Assembly: GCF_001650495.1 (NCBI RefSeq)
Contig: NZ_LWCS01000065.1
Span: 62,001-126,000 of the forward strand
Length of the DNA: 64,000 nucleotides
Direction: 5' to 3'
DNA from: Mycolicibacterium iranicum
Lineage (GTDB): Bacteria; Actinomycetota; Actinomycetes; Mycobacteriales; Mycobacteriaceae
Below, one piece after another: positions 53,456 through 62,113 of the stretch (its first letter is position 1; every line of letters begins with the position of its first letter). Position numbers and translations under genes: made by a program. The notes below the pieces were generated by a model. The model saw nothing but the letters and a program-made list of their open reading frames with translations, was not told the origin of the DNA and did no database searches.

Positions 53456-54448
53456 ATGACAGATTCGATTCTGCATCGTATATGCCGCCCGACGCGTCAG
53501 CCACGACCCGCGAGGGGTATCGATCGGTCGCAACCGCGGCTGCTTCAGGGTTCCGCGCTTTGTCTCGCCATCGCCGCGGTCGGCCTCGTGCACGGCCTGA
53601 ACTGGCCGGTCATGGCATACGGCGTGACATTGATGCCGCCCGAGTGGCTGGCGGTGTACCGCCTCGGAGTCGGCGCATTCGTGGTGATGATCGCGATGGC
53701 TGCGACAGGCAGGCTGCGACTTCCCGCCAGAGCGGACCTACCGGTGGTGATCTCGGTCGGAGTGGTTCAACTGGCGGTCGTGTATGCGTTGATGTTCGTA
53801 GCGTTGACTCTGGCACCCGCCGGCCGCTCGGCGGTCCTTCTGCACACGTCGGCGCTGTGGGCGGTGCCCATCGCGTCGATCTTCCTCCGGGAGCGCTACA
53901 GCAGGGTAACCCTGATGGGCCTCGTGGCAGGCATCTGCGGTGTGCTGCTGCTGCTTGCGCCATGGGAGAACGAATTCCTCAGCAGCAGTCGACCTTTGGG
54001 ATACGGCCTGCTGCTTGCGGGGGCGGCGATCAACGCCGCGGTGACCGTGCACATCCGGTCGCACCGGTGGAACGGCTCGCCGCTGGAGTTGTTACCCTGG
54101 CAACTCGGAATCGGTTGCCTCGCAGCAGCGCTCTACGCCCTACTATCCAGCGGTGCGCCGTCGATCGACATCGATCGGCATGTCGTGCTCGTTGTTCTCT
54201 ACCAGGGCGTGTTCGCGTCGGCGATCGGCGTGTGGGGGGTTCTCGCCATCAGCCGCAGCCTTGGTGCGGTGTCGAGCAATCTGAGCCTGATGGTCGTGCC
54301 CGTTCTGGGCCTGCTGTCGTCGGCACTCATCCTCTCGGAAGCATTACCGTTCTACGTATTCGTGGGGATGACAATGATTCTCGTGGGCGCCGCCCTCGGC
54401 TTGAGAGCCACGAGGTCTGCCCCCGCGGCGGCGGACCCGCTGGGCTGA
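53456..54448 (+). CDS. EamA/DMT-family transporter
   Basis: The 330-residue protein has about ten hydrophobic segments and two EamA repeats (residues about 35-165 and 185-315), each ending in an FLRERYS- or LSEALP-type motif. The family exports amino acids or metabolites. The first 30 residues are basic and extra. Its ATG lies 20 bases from the gntR start, so promoters must reach into coding DNA or into shared bases. Confidence 0.88.
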   Translation: MTDSILHRICRPTRQPRPARGIDRSQPRLLQGSALCLAIAAVGLVHGLNWPVMAYGVTLMPPEWLAVYRLGVGAFVVMIAMAATGRLRLPARADLPVVISVGVVQLAVVYALMFVALTLAPAGRSAVLLHTSALWAVPIASIFLRERYSRVTLMGLVAGICGVLLLLAPWENEFLSSSRPLGYGLLLAGAAINAAVTVHIRSHRWNGSPLELLPWQLGIGCLAAALYALLSSGAPSIDIDRHVVLVVLYQGVFASAIGVWGVLAISRSLGAVSSNLSLMVVPVLGLLSSALILSEALPFYVFVGMTMILVGAALGLRATRSAPAAADPLG

Positions 54449-54577
54449 GCCAGGGCGGTCGTGGCTCGATCAAAGACAACCAGTATTCGATATTGACTGT
54501 GCCAGCAATTGAAGGCAGCCTTGGTAGCGGTGCGCCCGGCCATACCGGCCCCGCGCCGGACTTGCGGGGAGCACGTC

Positions 54578-55942
54578 ATGGTCGATGTGGACTTCTGCGT
54601 GGTGGGCGCCGGTTTCGCAGGTCTGACCGCTGCGCTCCGACTGAAACAAGCGGGCCATTCGGTGACGCTGCTGGAAGCCCGCGATCGGGTGGGCGGCCGC
54701 ACCTTCACGATCTACCGTGAGGACGGGTCGTGGATCGACCGTGGCGGCGCCTGGATCGGGCCGGGTCAGGACGGTATCTACGCGCTGATGACGGAGTTCG
54801 GCGTCCCCGAGTACAAGCAGTACGTCGACGGCGACGCGATGATGTTCATCGATGGCAAGAAATACAAGTACCAGGGCACGATCCCGCTGTCGTTGAGCCC
54901 GTTCGCCGTCGCCAACCTCGGCGTGGTTTTCATGGAACTCACGCAGATGTGCAAAACGATTCCCGCAGAAGCGCCGTGGACGGCGCCGAAGGCGCGCAAA
55001 TGGGATGCATTGACGTGGTCTAAGTGGTTGGAGAGCAACACATTATCGAAGCCCGCAAGGTCATTGCTCGAGTCATCGGTGTCGGGCCTCTACACGTCGG
55101 CGGCGTCGGAACTGTCGCTGTTGTTCTGCCTTTATCAGATGGCCGCCGCGGGCGGTCCGAGCTTTGTCCTCGGCGTGAAGGATGCCGCGGAGGACGCCCG
55201 GCCAGTCGGAGGCATGGGGGCGATCCACGCAGCGATGACTGCCGAGCTCGGTGACATCGTCCTACTGAGTCACCCGGTGCGCAGCATCGCCCAGGACGAC
55301 GACGGCGTCACTGTTCGGTCCGACCACGCGGCGGTGCGGGCACGCCGCGCCATCGTCACGGTGCCCGTTTGCATTGCCTCACATATTCTTTACGAACCGC
55401 TCCTGCCGGTGGACCGTGCGTTCCTGCACCAGCGGATGCCCAGCGGGGCCGTGTTCAAGATCGCACTGATTTATGACGAGCCCTTCTGGCGTGCGGACGG
55501 GCTGTCCGGCCAGTCGTTCGCGCCGGGCTCGCCGGCGAACCTGACGATCGACTCGTGCACCGACACCGGCACACCGGGGATCTTGACGGTGATCACCGAG
55601 GGACCGGAAGCTCGCCATCTGTGCACGCTCACGGAGGCCCATCGGCGCGAAGCGGTGCTGTCCGCGGTCGCGGAGCGTTTCGGGGACAAGGCGCGTCACC
55701 CGGTGGACTACGTCGAACACAACTGGACCGTCGAGCGCTATTCCGGCGGGGGGATGATCTCGCACACCCCGCCCGGTGTGCTGACCGAGTTCGGCCCCGC
55801 ACTGCGCGCGCCATGCGGCCGAATCCATTGGGCCGGAACCGAATCGTCGGCCCGTATGTACGGCTTCATCGACGGCGCGGTGCGCTCCGGCGAGCGCGCA
55901 GCGGCCGAGGTCGTCCAACACGAGGCGTTGCCGCAGGCCTGA
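54578..55942 (+). CDS. Flavin monoamine oxidase family protein
   Basis: This 454-residue protein has the FAD motif VVGAGFAGLTAALRLKQAG, then ARDRVGGRTFT and the second FAD contact IHWAGTESSARMYGFIDGAVRSGERAAAEV at the C-terminus. These are the monoamine oxidase signatures. A GGGGAG site before ATG 54578 supports the start. It would oxidise an amine to an aldehyde, giving peroxide. The EamA exporter is just upstream on the same strand but 129 bases away. Confidence 0.92.
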   Translation: MVDVDFCVVGAGFAGLTAALRLKQAGHSVTLLEARDRVGGRTFTIYREDGSWIDRGGAWIGPGQDGIYALMTEFGVPEYKQYVDGDAMMFIDGKKYKYQGTIPLSLSPFAVANLGVVFMELTQMCKTIPAEAPWTAPKARKWDALTWSKWLESNTLSKPARSLLESSVSGLYTSAASELSLLFCLYQMAAAGGPSFVLGVKDAAEDARPVGGMGAIHAAMTAELGDIVLLSHPVRSIAQDDDGVTVRSDHAAVRARRAIVTVPVCIASHILYEPLLPVDRAFLHQRMPSGAVFKIALIYDEPFWRADGLSGQSFAPGSPANLTIDSCTDTGTPGILTVITEGPEARHLCTLTEAHRREAVLSAVAERFGDKARHPVDYVEHNWTVERYSGGGMISHTPPGVLTEFGPALRAPCGRIHWAGTESSARMYGFIDGAVRSGERAAAEVVQHEALPQA

Positions 55943-55945
55943 CGG

Positions 55946-55970
55946 GTTTCCCGGGTGCGGGGCCGGGTAC
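55946..55970 (+). promoter_or_regulatory. SigF-like promoter for the small protein at 55980
   Basis: GTTT at 55946-55949, 15 bases, then GGGTAC at 55965-55970 match the mycobacterial SigF consensus (GTTT-N15-17-GGGTAT) with one change. The ATG of the next frame is nine bases after the -10 end, so the transcript would be leaderless or nearly so. Confidence 0.65.
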
Positions 55971-55979
55971 GCCTCGGTC

Positions 55980-56102
55980 ATGACTACCCCCACCGAACCG
56001 CCCGAGCGTCTCACCCCGACCGAGGTACCCGAGCGCCTCGTCCCCGACGATGTGCCGGAGCCCGAGACCGCTCCCGACCCGGGACCACCCCAGAAGTCCT
56101 GA
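55980..56102 (+). CDS. Small acidic proline-rich protein (40 residues)
   Basis: This frame encodes MTTPTEPPERLTPTEVPERL and then a second P/E/D-rich half, ending in Lys-Ser and TGA. It has an internal near-repeat (PPERLTPTEVPERLVPD) and is very acidic. Codon third positions are mostly G/C, as in real genes here. A SigF-like promoter ends nine bases upstream. I do not recognise a family. It is likely disordered. It could be a stress-induced small protein or a peptide with a local role. Confidence 0.6.
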   Translation: MTTPTEPPERLTPTEVPERLVPDDVPEPETAPDPGPPQKS

Positions 56103-56197
56103 CCACACTTCTTCGGCTCCGGAACCCGCGACGTATCCAGCCAGTGACACCGTGGCCTGCGCGGCCCCAGCCGCTCGGCCCAAACCGCACTCGTCCT

Positions 56198-56222
56198 GAT
56201 TTACCCGTCGCGGGGTGGGTAT
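56198..56222 (+). promoter_or_regulatory. SigF-like promoter for the flavoprotein at 56232
   Basis: GATT at 56198-56201, 15 bases, then GGGTAT at 56217-56222. The -10 element is a perfect SigF match and the -35 differs at one base. The GTG start is nine bases after the -10 end, again close to leaderless. Confidence 0.5.
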
Positions 56223-56231
56223 GCGTCAGGG

Positions 56232-57371
56232 GTGAGTAACGCAGGATTACTGGTGATCGGCAGCGGTCCGGCCGGAGTCGCAGCGGCCGAGGCATACCGC
56301 GCCCGCAGGGCAGACCACCCCGTGCGCGTCCTGACAGCCGACACCGAACCGCCCTATCAACGGCCGCCGTTGAGCAAAGACTTCCTCCGCGGCGAAACCG
56401 AGGACGCGGCGATGGACATCAGCCGCCCCTTCGAAACAACCCTGAAGGCCGAGGTTGACCAGATCGACGTCGGCCGGCGCATCGTCACCGCGAACGGCGT
56501 GCAGTACGACTACGACCAACTCGTCATCGCCTGCGGCGCCAGCCCGCAACCACTGCCCGTGCCCGGTGGTGAGAAGGCTCTGCTGCTTCGTTCCTTCGAC
56601 GACGCCAAACGGTTGCGTGAAGCGGCCACTCCAGCGAAGACGGCGGTGGTGATCGGGGCCGGATTCATCGGGTGCGAAGCCGCCGCGTCGCTTGCCATCA
56701 GGGGTCTTTCCGTCACTCTCATCGCACCGGAAGACGTGCCGCAACGCAAGCGGCTCGGACAGGACGCCGGTGTGCGGTTGCGCCGGCTCGTCGAGGCGAC
56801 CGGTGTCCGGTTCGCAGGCAACGCCCGGGTGGCGTCGATCGGTGACGGCACGGTGCAGTTGGAGAACGGGACAACGATTGAGGCAGACATGGTGCTCGCC
56901 GCAACCGGAGTGAAACCCAATGCGGCACTGGCCGAATCGGCGGGGATCACGTTGCAGAGCGGCCGTATCCCGGTCGGACCGGACATGCGGACCGCGGTCG
57001 ATGGCGTCTGGGCGGCCGGAGATGTCGCATTCGCCGTCAACGTCGACGCCGGACGTGCGTTGGCGGTGGAGCACTGGGGCGACGCAATGGACCAGGGCGA
57101 GGTCGCCGGCTCCACAGCCGCCGGCGACGAGGCGAAATGGACCGGTGTTCCCGGCTTTTGGACCACCATCGGCGACACGGACGTGAAGTACCACGCGTGG
57201 GGAGACGGTTATCAGCGCAGCCGGCTGATCGAGCGCGACGGCGGCTTCACGGTCTGGTACGAGTCCGACGGCGCGGTGGTGGGGGTACTGACGTGCAACG
57301 CCGACGATGACTACGAGTCCGGCGAGGAACTGATCACCGCGGGCAAGCCCCCGCCGGTGGACATGACGTAG
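56232..57371 (+). CDS. Ferredoxin-reductase-like NAD(P)/FAD oxidoreductase
   Basis: This 379-residue flavoprotein has GSGPAGVAAAEAYR for FAD, PPLSKDFLRG early, VIGAGFIGCEAAASLA for NAD(P)H and WAAGDVAFAVN late, as in ferredoxin or rubredoxin reductases of the BphA4/AIFM group. The C-terminal reductase domain (VEHWGDAMDQGEVA) is complete. No ferredoxin gene is beside it. The promoter looks SigF-dependent, so a stress role is likely. The CHAD gene starts 38 bases after it. Confidence 0.9.
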   Translation: MSNAGLLVIGSGPAGVAAAEAYRARRADHPVRVLTADTEPPYQRPPLSKDFLRGETEDAAMDISRPFETTLKAEVDQIDVGRRIVTANGVQYDYDQLVIACGASPQPLPVPGGEKALLLRSFDDAKRLREAATPAKTAVVIGAGFIGCEAAASLAIRGLSVTLIAPEDVPQRKRLGQDAGVRLRRLVEATGVRFAGNARVASIGDGTVQLENGTTIEADMVLAATGVKPNAALAESAGITLQSGRIPVGPDMRTAVDGVWAAGDVAFAVNVDAGRALAVEHWGDAMDQGEVAGSTAAGDEAKWTGVPGFWTTIGDTDVKYHAWGDGYQRSRLIERDGGFTVWYESDGAVVGVLTCNADDDYESGEELITAGKPPPVDMT

Positions 57372-57408
57372 TGACCCCATACGTAGCGATTCAATTGGAA
57401 GGAACCTG

Positions 57409-58278
57409 ATGATGACCACCAACTCGACAGCGGTCACCACACCCGGTAGTGCTGTTCTGCAACACAGGTCACCGCTGAGCCGATACCTCACCGAGCAGAT
57501 CGGCCTGATCCTCGACGGTCTCGCCGGTCTCCGGGAAGGCACCGACCCCGTCCACGACACCCGCGTGGCAATTCGGCGCACACGTAGCACGCTGCGCGTG
57601 TTCCGTCAGCAGGTGGACCCGGTGGCCGGCCCGGCGCTCGAGGAGGAGCTCAAGTGGTTCGCGGGCACGTTGGGCGACGTGCGCGATGTGCAGGTTCAGC
57701 GGCAGCGGTTGCGGGATGCCCTGGACGAGATGCCCGAGCTTCTGGTGCTGGGCCCGGTGGGATCGAGGATCAATCTCGACCTGCGCGGCATCGAAGCGCC
57801 TGCCCGTGAACGAGTGTCCGAGGCGATGGAGACGACGCGCTATCTGGACCTTGTCACCGAGTTGCAGCGGTGGAGCGCCGCTCCCCCAGTTCTGCCGGGC
57901 GCCAACGCGAAAAGGCTGCGTTCGACAGCGGGGAAGGCCGGCGTGAGAGCCGACCGCCGCCTCAAGGCAGCTCTGGAAAGCGACGATGACGAGCTGCTGC
58001 ACCGGGCTCGCAAAGCCGCCAAGCGGGCCCGCTACGCCAACGAGCTGCTCCAACTGGACGGCTCGTCCGGCAAGGTGAAGCGAAATATCGAGCACTACAA
58101 GCAGATACAGAGTGTTCTGGGGGACATGCAGGACACTGTGGTGGCACGAACGATGCTCCGCCAGCTGGGCGCTGCCGCCGGCACGACACCCGGCGAGAAC
58201 GGCTTCACGTTCGGCTTCCTGTATGCCCGCGAGGAACAGCTGGCACGACAGTGCCGGCGAGACGTCGCCGAGCTGTAG
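57409..58278 (+). CDS. CHAD-domain protein
   Basis: This 289-residue protein matches CHAD, a helical domain rich in conserved His and Lys/Arg that binds polyphosphate or other phosphoesters. Visible are DPVHDTRVAIRRTRSTLRVFR near residue 45, EEELKWFAGTLGDVRDVQVQ, and LLHRARKAAKRARYANEL. GGAAGGA precedes ATG 57409. The MDR gene starts two bases after its stop, so they are cotranscribed. Confidence 0.92.
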   Translation: MMTTNSTAVTTPGSAVLQHRSPLSRYLTEQIGLILDGLAGLREGTDPVHDTRVAIRRTRSTLRVFRQQVDPVAGPALEEELKWFAGTLGDVRDVQVQRQRLRDALDEMPELLVLGPVGSRINLDLRGIEAPARERVSEAMETTRYLDLVTELQRWSAAPPVLPGANAKRLRSTAGKAGVRADRRLKAALESDDDELLHRARKAAKRARYANELLQLDGSSGKVKRNIEHYKQIQSVLGDMQDTVVARTMLRQLGAAAGTTPGENGFTFGFLYAREEQLARQCRRDVAEL

Positions 58279-58280
58279 CC

Positions 58281-59195
58281 ATGCGCGCAGCAGTACTGGA
58301 AGCGGCGGGTCAGCCGCCGCAGGTCAGGGACTTCGACGAACCCACCCGCGACGTCGTTCAGGTGAGCCTCGCCGGCTGCAACCCCGTCGACCTCGCGCTG
58401 GCATCAGGACAGATGGGCGACCCTGACGTGCCGGCCGTCGTCGGGAGAGAAGGCGTCGGGTACACCATTGACGGCGCCCGCGTCTATTTCAATTCTCCGA
58501 AGTCACCGTTCGGATCCTGGGCCGAGCTGGCGCAATTCGATCCCGACAGAACTTTCGAGGTTCCGGACACCGTCGGCGATGACTTGGCAGTCGCACTCGG
58601 TATCGCGGGTCTCGCGGCGTGGCTGCCGTTGACCCGTCACGCCGATGTCTCCGCCGGCCAGTCGGTCCTGATTCTCGGCGCGACCGGGGTGGTGGGGAGT
58701 ATCGCCGTGCAGGCCGCCAGAATACTGGGAGCCGGCCGCGTGGTCGGCGCCGGGCGCAGTGAGCAAGGACTGGCCAGAGCACTCGAATTGGGCGCGGACG
58801 CCGTGGTTCAGCTCGGGGGCGACGACGACGCGGGCGCGTTGCGGGCTGAAGTCAGAAACGGATACGACGTCGTCGTCGACATGGTGTACGGAGAGCCATT
58901 CCTGGCGGCGCTGGAAGCTACAGCCGTCGGCGCGACGTTGGTGACAGTCGGCCAGGGTGCCGGTGGCGCTCCCGAGGTGCCGTTGGGCACACTCATGGGC
59001 CGCACCCACATCGGACACAACAACAATCTGCTTCCCTCTCGAATGATGCGCCAGGGGTATCGGGAACTGGTGAGTCTGGCCGAGGAGAAGCGACTCACCG
59101 TCGACACCACCCGCTATCGACTCGCCGACGCCGAAAAGGCTTGGCAAGCACAGGCTGACGGTCCGCACGTGAAGATCGGCATCACCCCGCGCTGA
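58281..59195 (+). CDS. Medium-chain quinone oxidoreductase (MDR)
   Basis: The protein has 304 residues. The N-terminal half (AAGQPPQVRDF, GREGVGY) is the GroES-like part. The NADP motif LILGATGVVGSIAVQAARILG follows (about 130-150). There is no catalytic zinc ligand set, so it is a quinone-oxidoreductase-type MDR that reduces quinones or enones. It is coupled to the CHAD gene and is probably part of the same stress unit. Confidence 0.88.
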   Translation: MRAAVLEAAGQPPQVRDFDEPTRDVVQVSLAGCNPVDLALASGQMGDPDVPAVVGREGVGYTIDGARVYFNSPKSPFGSWAELAQFDPDRTFEVPDTVGDDLAVALGIAGLAAWLPLTRHADVSAGQSVLILGATGVVGSIAVQAARILGAGRVVGAGRSEQGLARALELGADAVVQLGGDDDAGALRAEVRNGYDVVVDMVYGEPFLAALEATAVGATLVTVGQGAGGAPEVPLGTLMGRTHIGHNNNLLPSRMMRQGYRELVSLAEEKRLTVDTTRYRLADAEKAWQAQADGPHVKIGITPR

Positions 59196-59273
59196 GCACC
59201 GTCTAGTACGGGCCGCGCATCGCGACCCGCATCTTCGTCTGCGTGTCTATCCTGAGCGTCAGGAGGAGGCACG

Positions 59274-59645
59274 ATGGCCGAACTTGATACCTCGACTCGG
59301 CTCGCGGTGGAACGCACCCGGCTGGCCAGCGAGCGCACGTTGATGGCCTGGATACGCACCAGCACGTCGCTCATCGCGTTCGGATTCACCATCTTCAAGT
59401 TCTTCCAGTACCTCGCCGAGTCGGAAAGCCTCGACCGACCGGTCGTCAGCCCGTGGGTCGTCGGCATGGCGCTGATCGTCATCGGGCTCGTCGCTTTGGT
59501 GCTCGCGTGGTTTCAGCACCGACGTGAGGTCCGGGTGCTCAGTGCGGACGTCGGTGCCGTGCCGTTCTCGCTCGCCGGCCTCATCTCGGCCCTTATCGCA
59601 ATGCTCGGTATCCTCGCCCTCGTCGTCGTCGCCTGGCGCCTCTGA
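59274..59645 (+). CDS. DUF202 (YidH-like) small membrane protein
   Basis: This 123-residue protein has the DUF202 signature LASERTLMAWIRTSTSLIAFGFTIFKF in the N-terminal half and then two helices (VVGMALIVIGLVALVLAW and ISALIAMLGILALVVVAW). It is a membrane protein of unknown role. An AGGAGG site precedes the ATG. It lies 78 bases after the MDR gene on the same strand. Confidence 0.9.
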   Translation: MAELDTSTRLAVERTRLASERTLMAWIRTSTSLIAFGFTIFKFFQYLAESESLDRPVVSPWVVGMALIVIGLVALVLAWFQHRREVRVLSADVGAVPFSLAGLISALIAMLGILALVVVAWRL

Positions 59646-59674
59646 TGAGCCGAGACCCGTGAGTCACGGCCGAA

Positions 59675-60421
59675 TCAATCGAGAGTCTCCCAGAACGACG
59701 TCAATGCCGCCGCCCCACGCTCCGGATCCTCCAGCATCCACCAATGCCCCAAACCCTCAAGCACTTCCGTGCGCGCTCCGGCACGGTCAGCGGCCCGCCT
59801 GCGGTTGTCGCCGGCGCCGATGTAGGGGTCCTCGGTCGCGAGCAGCGACAGTCCCGGCCGCGCCGCCGCGGCTTCCAGCGCGCGACCTTCCTCGGCCATG
59901 GCGGGCTGCGCCGCAGAACGGTACAGCGCCAGAATCGCCGTGGCCATGTCATCGTTCTGATGCTCGGCGACCGCCGCAGCGATGTCGGCCGGGAACCCCA
60001 GCGAGACAAGCATTTCCGTGCGCCCGGGCACGCCTCCCGACATCATGTTCGCGATGAGCTCCTCACCCGCCCCGGGCGTCTGCCACACCTGAGCCATGTC
60101 ATGCCAGACGTAGTCCGCGTCGAATAAGCCGATCACATCGGTGGCCCAGCTGCGCACCAGCTCGGGCCTCCGCATGACGACGTTCACGACGTGGCCGCCG
60201 CCCCAGTCGTGGCCGACGAGATCGATCGGCCCCTCGATCGTGCGCAGCTCGCTCTCCAGCCAGTCCCGGTACTCCGGGTAGGTGGCGCCGAACCCGTCGG
60301 GCAGCGGCGCGCCGAATCCGGGCGGCGACAGCAGCACGACGTCGTCACGTCCGAGCTGTGCCGTGAGCGGGCCCCAGATGGCCGAGGTTTCGGGATTGCC
60401 GTGTACGAACACCACCGTCAT
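59675..60421 (-). CDS. Alpha/beta hydrolase (epoxide hydrolase/dehalogenase-like)
   Basis: The 248-residue protein has the oxyanion motif FVHGNPETSAIW, a nucleophile elbow GHDWGGG with Asp, and a late catalytic His in GLGHWWMLEDP. An Asp nucleophile fits the epoxide hydrolase or haloalkane dehalogenase group. ATG 60421 follows AGGATGAG. It is convergent with the DUF202 gene. Confidence 0.85.
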   Translation of the reverse strand: MTVVFVHGNPETSAIWGPLTAQLGRDDVVLLSPPGFGAPLPDGFGATYPEYRDWLESELRTIEGPIDLVGHDWGGGHVVNVVMRRPELVRSWATDVIGLFDADYVWHDMAQVWQTPGAGEELIANMMSGGVPGRTEMLVSLGFPADIAAAVAEHQNDDMATAILALYRSAAQPAMAEEGRALEAAAARPGLSLLATEDPYIGAGDNRRRAADRAGARTEVLEGLGHWWMLEDPERGAAALTSFWETLD

Positions 60422-60670
60422 AGGCTCATCCTGGCATGAGGGTGTGAGCGGCTCACGAGAGTGCGTCCAGGGTCGTGATTTCCGCCATTTCACGACCCTG
60501 AAAGAACGCTCGGTGAAACCCCACGACACACTGGAATCCCGCTGGTCACATACGTCACAGCGGCGCCAGGAAACCTCGCGACACTCCCGTCCCGGCGCCA
60601 GGCGGTGTCTCCGCCGTGGCCTATGTTGGGGCCTCCGGACCGACACGACGCAACCAAGATCAGGAGAACG
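60422..60670. promoter_or_regulatory. Upstream region of the Wadjet operon with two inverted repeats
   Basis: GTGAGC-G-GCTCAC (60444-60456) and an 11-base perfect repeat CAGGGTCGTGA / TCACGACCCTG (60468-60478 and 60490-60500, 11-base loop) lie 170-230 bases before jetA. They may be operators, or the second a terminator protecting the operon from read-through. No gene is seen. Confidence 0.5.
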
Positions 60671-62113
60671 GTGGACGACAACGCACCCCTGTCGGCCGTC
60701 GACCTGCTCGAACTCAATCGCGACCTGCAGGGCTCCCCCGCGATCCGGCTGTTGGCCACCACCAACCTCAGCCAGTACGCGACGTTGATGGAGCGACACC
60801 TGGCCGACGGTGTCACCCCGGAGAGCACCCTCGTGGTCCGGCTGGAACGCGATCTGGACGATCTCGGTGACGCCCAGCCCGGGCTCGCGCTGATCAAGTC
60901 TTGGGCCAGCCAGGGCTGGCTGCATCGCATCGTCGATACCCGCAGCGAACAGAACGTCTGCTATCTGACCCAGGACGCGCGTCGCGCTCTCGACTTCCTG
61001 CGCGGTATGCGCCGGCAGGACACCATCGCCACCGGCGGCTCCATCAACGGCATCGCCTCGCGGCTGCGGCATGTCGCCCTCAAAGTCGGCAACGACCCGG
61101 CCCGTATCCGCAAGAGCATCGAGGCCGAGATCGAGGCGCTGCATCGGGAACTCGACGAGCTGGACAAGGGTGATCGCCCTGCCGCCGATGTCACCGACGC
61201 CTACGACGAGGCCCGCGCCATCGCCATGCAGATGGAGCGGCTGATCACCGACATCGGCCAGTACGGATCGATGATCGAGCAGGCCACCGCGGCGCTCGAT
61301 GAACCCATCGACAGCAATCTGGAGTACCGCGACCGTCAGCGCCAGATGTATGCCGACTACCAGGCCGCCTGGGACTCGCAGGGCCGCGACAGTCACCGCG
61401 CGTTTCTGCGGATGATCAACGACCCCGACCAGCGCGCGGAGTTCGAGGCCGACGTCGCAGCGGTCGCGGGCGCGCTGCCCGCTCTCGACCCGGCGCTGCG
61501 CAAGGTGATGGCAGGGTTCTTCGAGTTGGTCGGCCAACAGATCGACGAGGTGGAACGCATCCAGCAGCGCTGCGCCCAGCGCGTCAAGCGGTTCACGGCG
61601 TTCGGCACCCTGGAGCGGAGCCGCGGTGTGGCCCGCCAGCTCAACGAAGCCATCGGCGCTGCCCGGGATCTACTCAAGTCGAGCCTCATCGACTCACGCC
61701 TCGACATCGAGCTACCGCTGGCACGGCACGCGATCAGCTCCGTCGGTGCTCTCAGCTTCAAGATCGGCGATCTGTCCAGCCCCAAGCCCGCGGTCGCCGC
61801 CGAGGGTGACGTCGATCTGACGACATTCGCCGCGCTGACCACCCAGGTCGACGCGCCCGCAATGTCGGACATGATCAACGCGGCGGTCCGCAGCGGCCCG
61901 GTCTCGTTGCAGGACGCCGTCGGCATGCTCGACAACGCGTACCTCGGCCACGTCATCGTGCTGTGGTCGTGGGCACTCAAGCAGCCCAACGACCCCGAAC
62001 CCGAGTCGACGACCGTGCGGTTCCGTTCCCTGGACGGGAAGGACCGCGAGATGGCGGTTCCCCATTTGCTTTTCACCGAACCGATCACCACTGTCGTTGG
62101 AGCTGCCTCGTGA
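60671..62113 (+). CDS. jetA: Wadjet JetA (DUF3375), condensin-like kleisin-type subunit
   Basis: This 480-residue protein begins LELNRDLQGSPAIRLLATTNLSQYATLMERHL, which matches DUF3375, the JetA subunit of type I Wadjet. Helical, acidic and coiled in the middle (EAEIEALHRELDELDKGDR). In Wadjet, JetA, JetB and JetC form an SMC-like complex that extrudes loops on closed plasmids, and JetD cuts them. AGGAGA precedes GTG 60671. The jetB gene starts on its stop. In M. smegmatis the corresponding genes are known as ept. Confidence 0.9.
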   Translation: MDDNAPLSAVDLLELNRDLQGSPAIRLLATTNLSQYATLMERHLADGVTPESTLVVRLERDLDDLGDAQPGLALIKSWASQGWLHRIVDTRSEQNVCYLTQDARRALDFLRGMRRQDTIATGGSINGIASRLRHVALKVGNDPARIRKSIEAEIEALHRELDELDKGDRPAADVTDAYDEARAIAMQMERLITDIGQYGSMIEQATAALDEPIDSNLEYRDRQRQMYADYQAAWDSQGRDSHRAFLRMINDPDQRAEFEADVAAVAGALPALDPALRKVMAGFFELVGQQIDEVERIQQRCAQRVKRFTAFGTLERSRGVARQLNEAIGAARDLLKSSLIDSRLDIELPLARHAISSVGALSFKIGDLSSPKPAVAAEGDVDLTTFAALTTQVDAPAMSDMINAAVRSGPVSLQDAVGMLDNAYLGHVIVLWSWALKQPNDPEPESTTVRFRSLDGKDREMAVPHLLFTEPITTVVGAAS

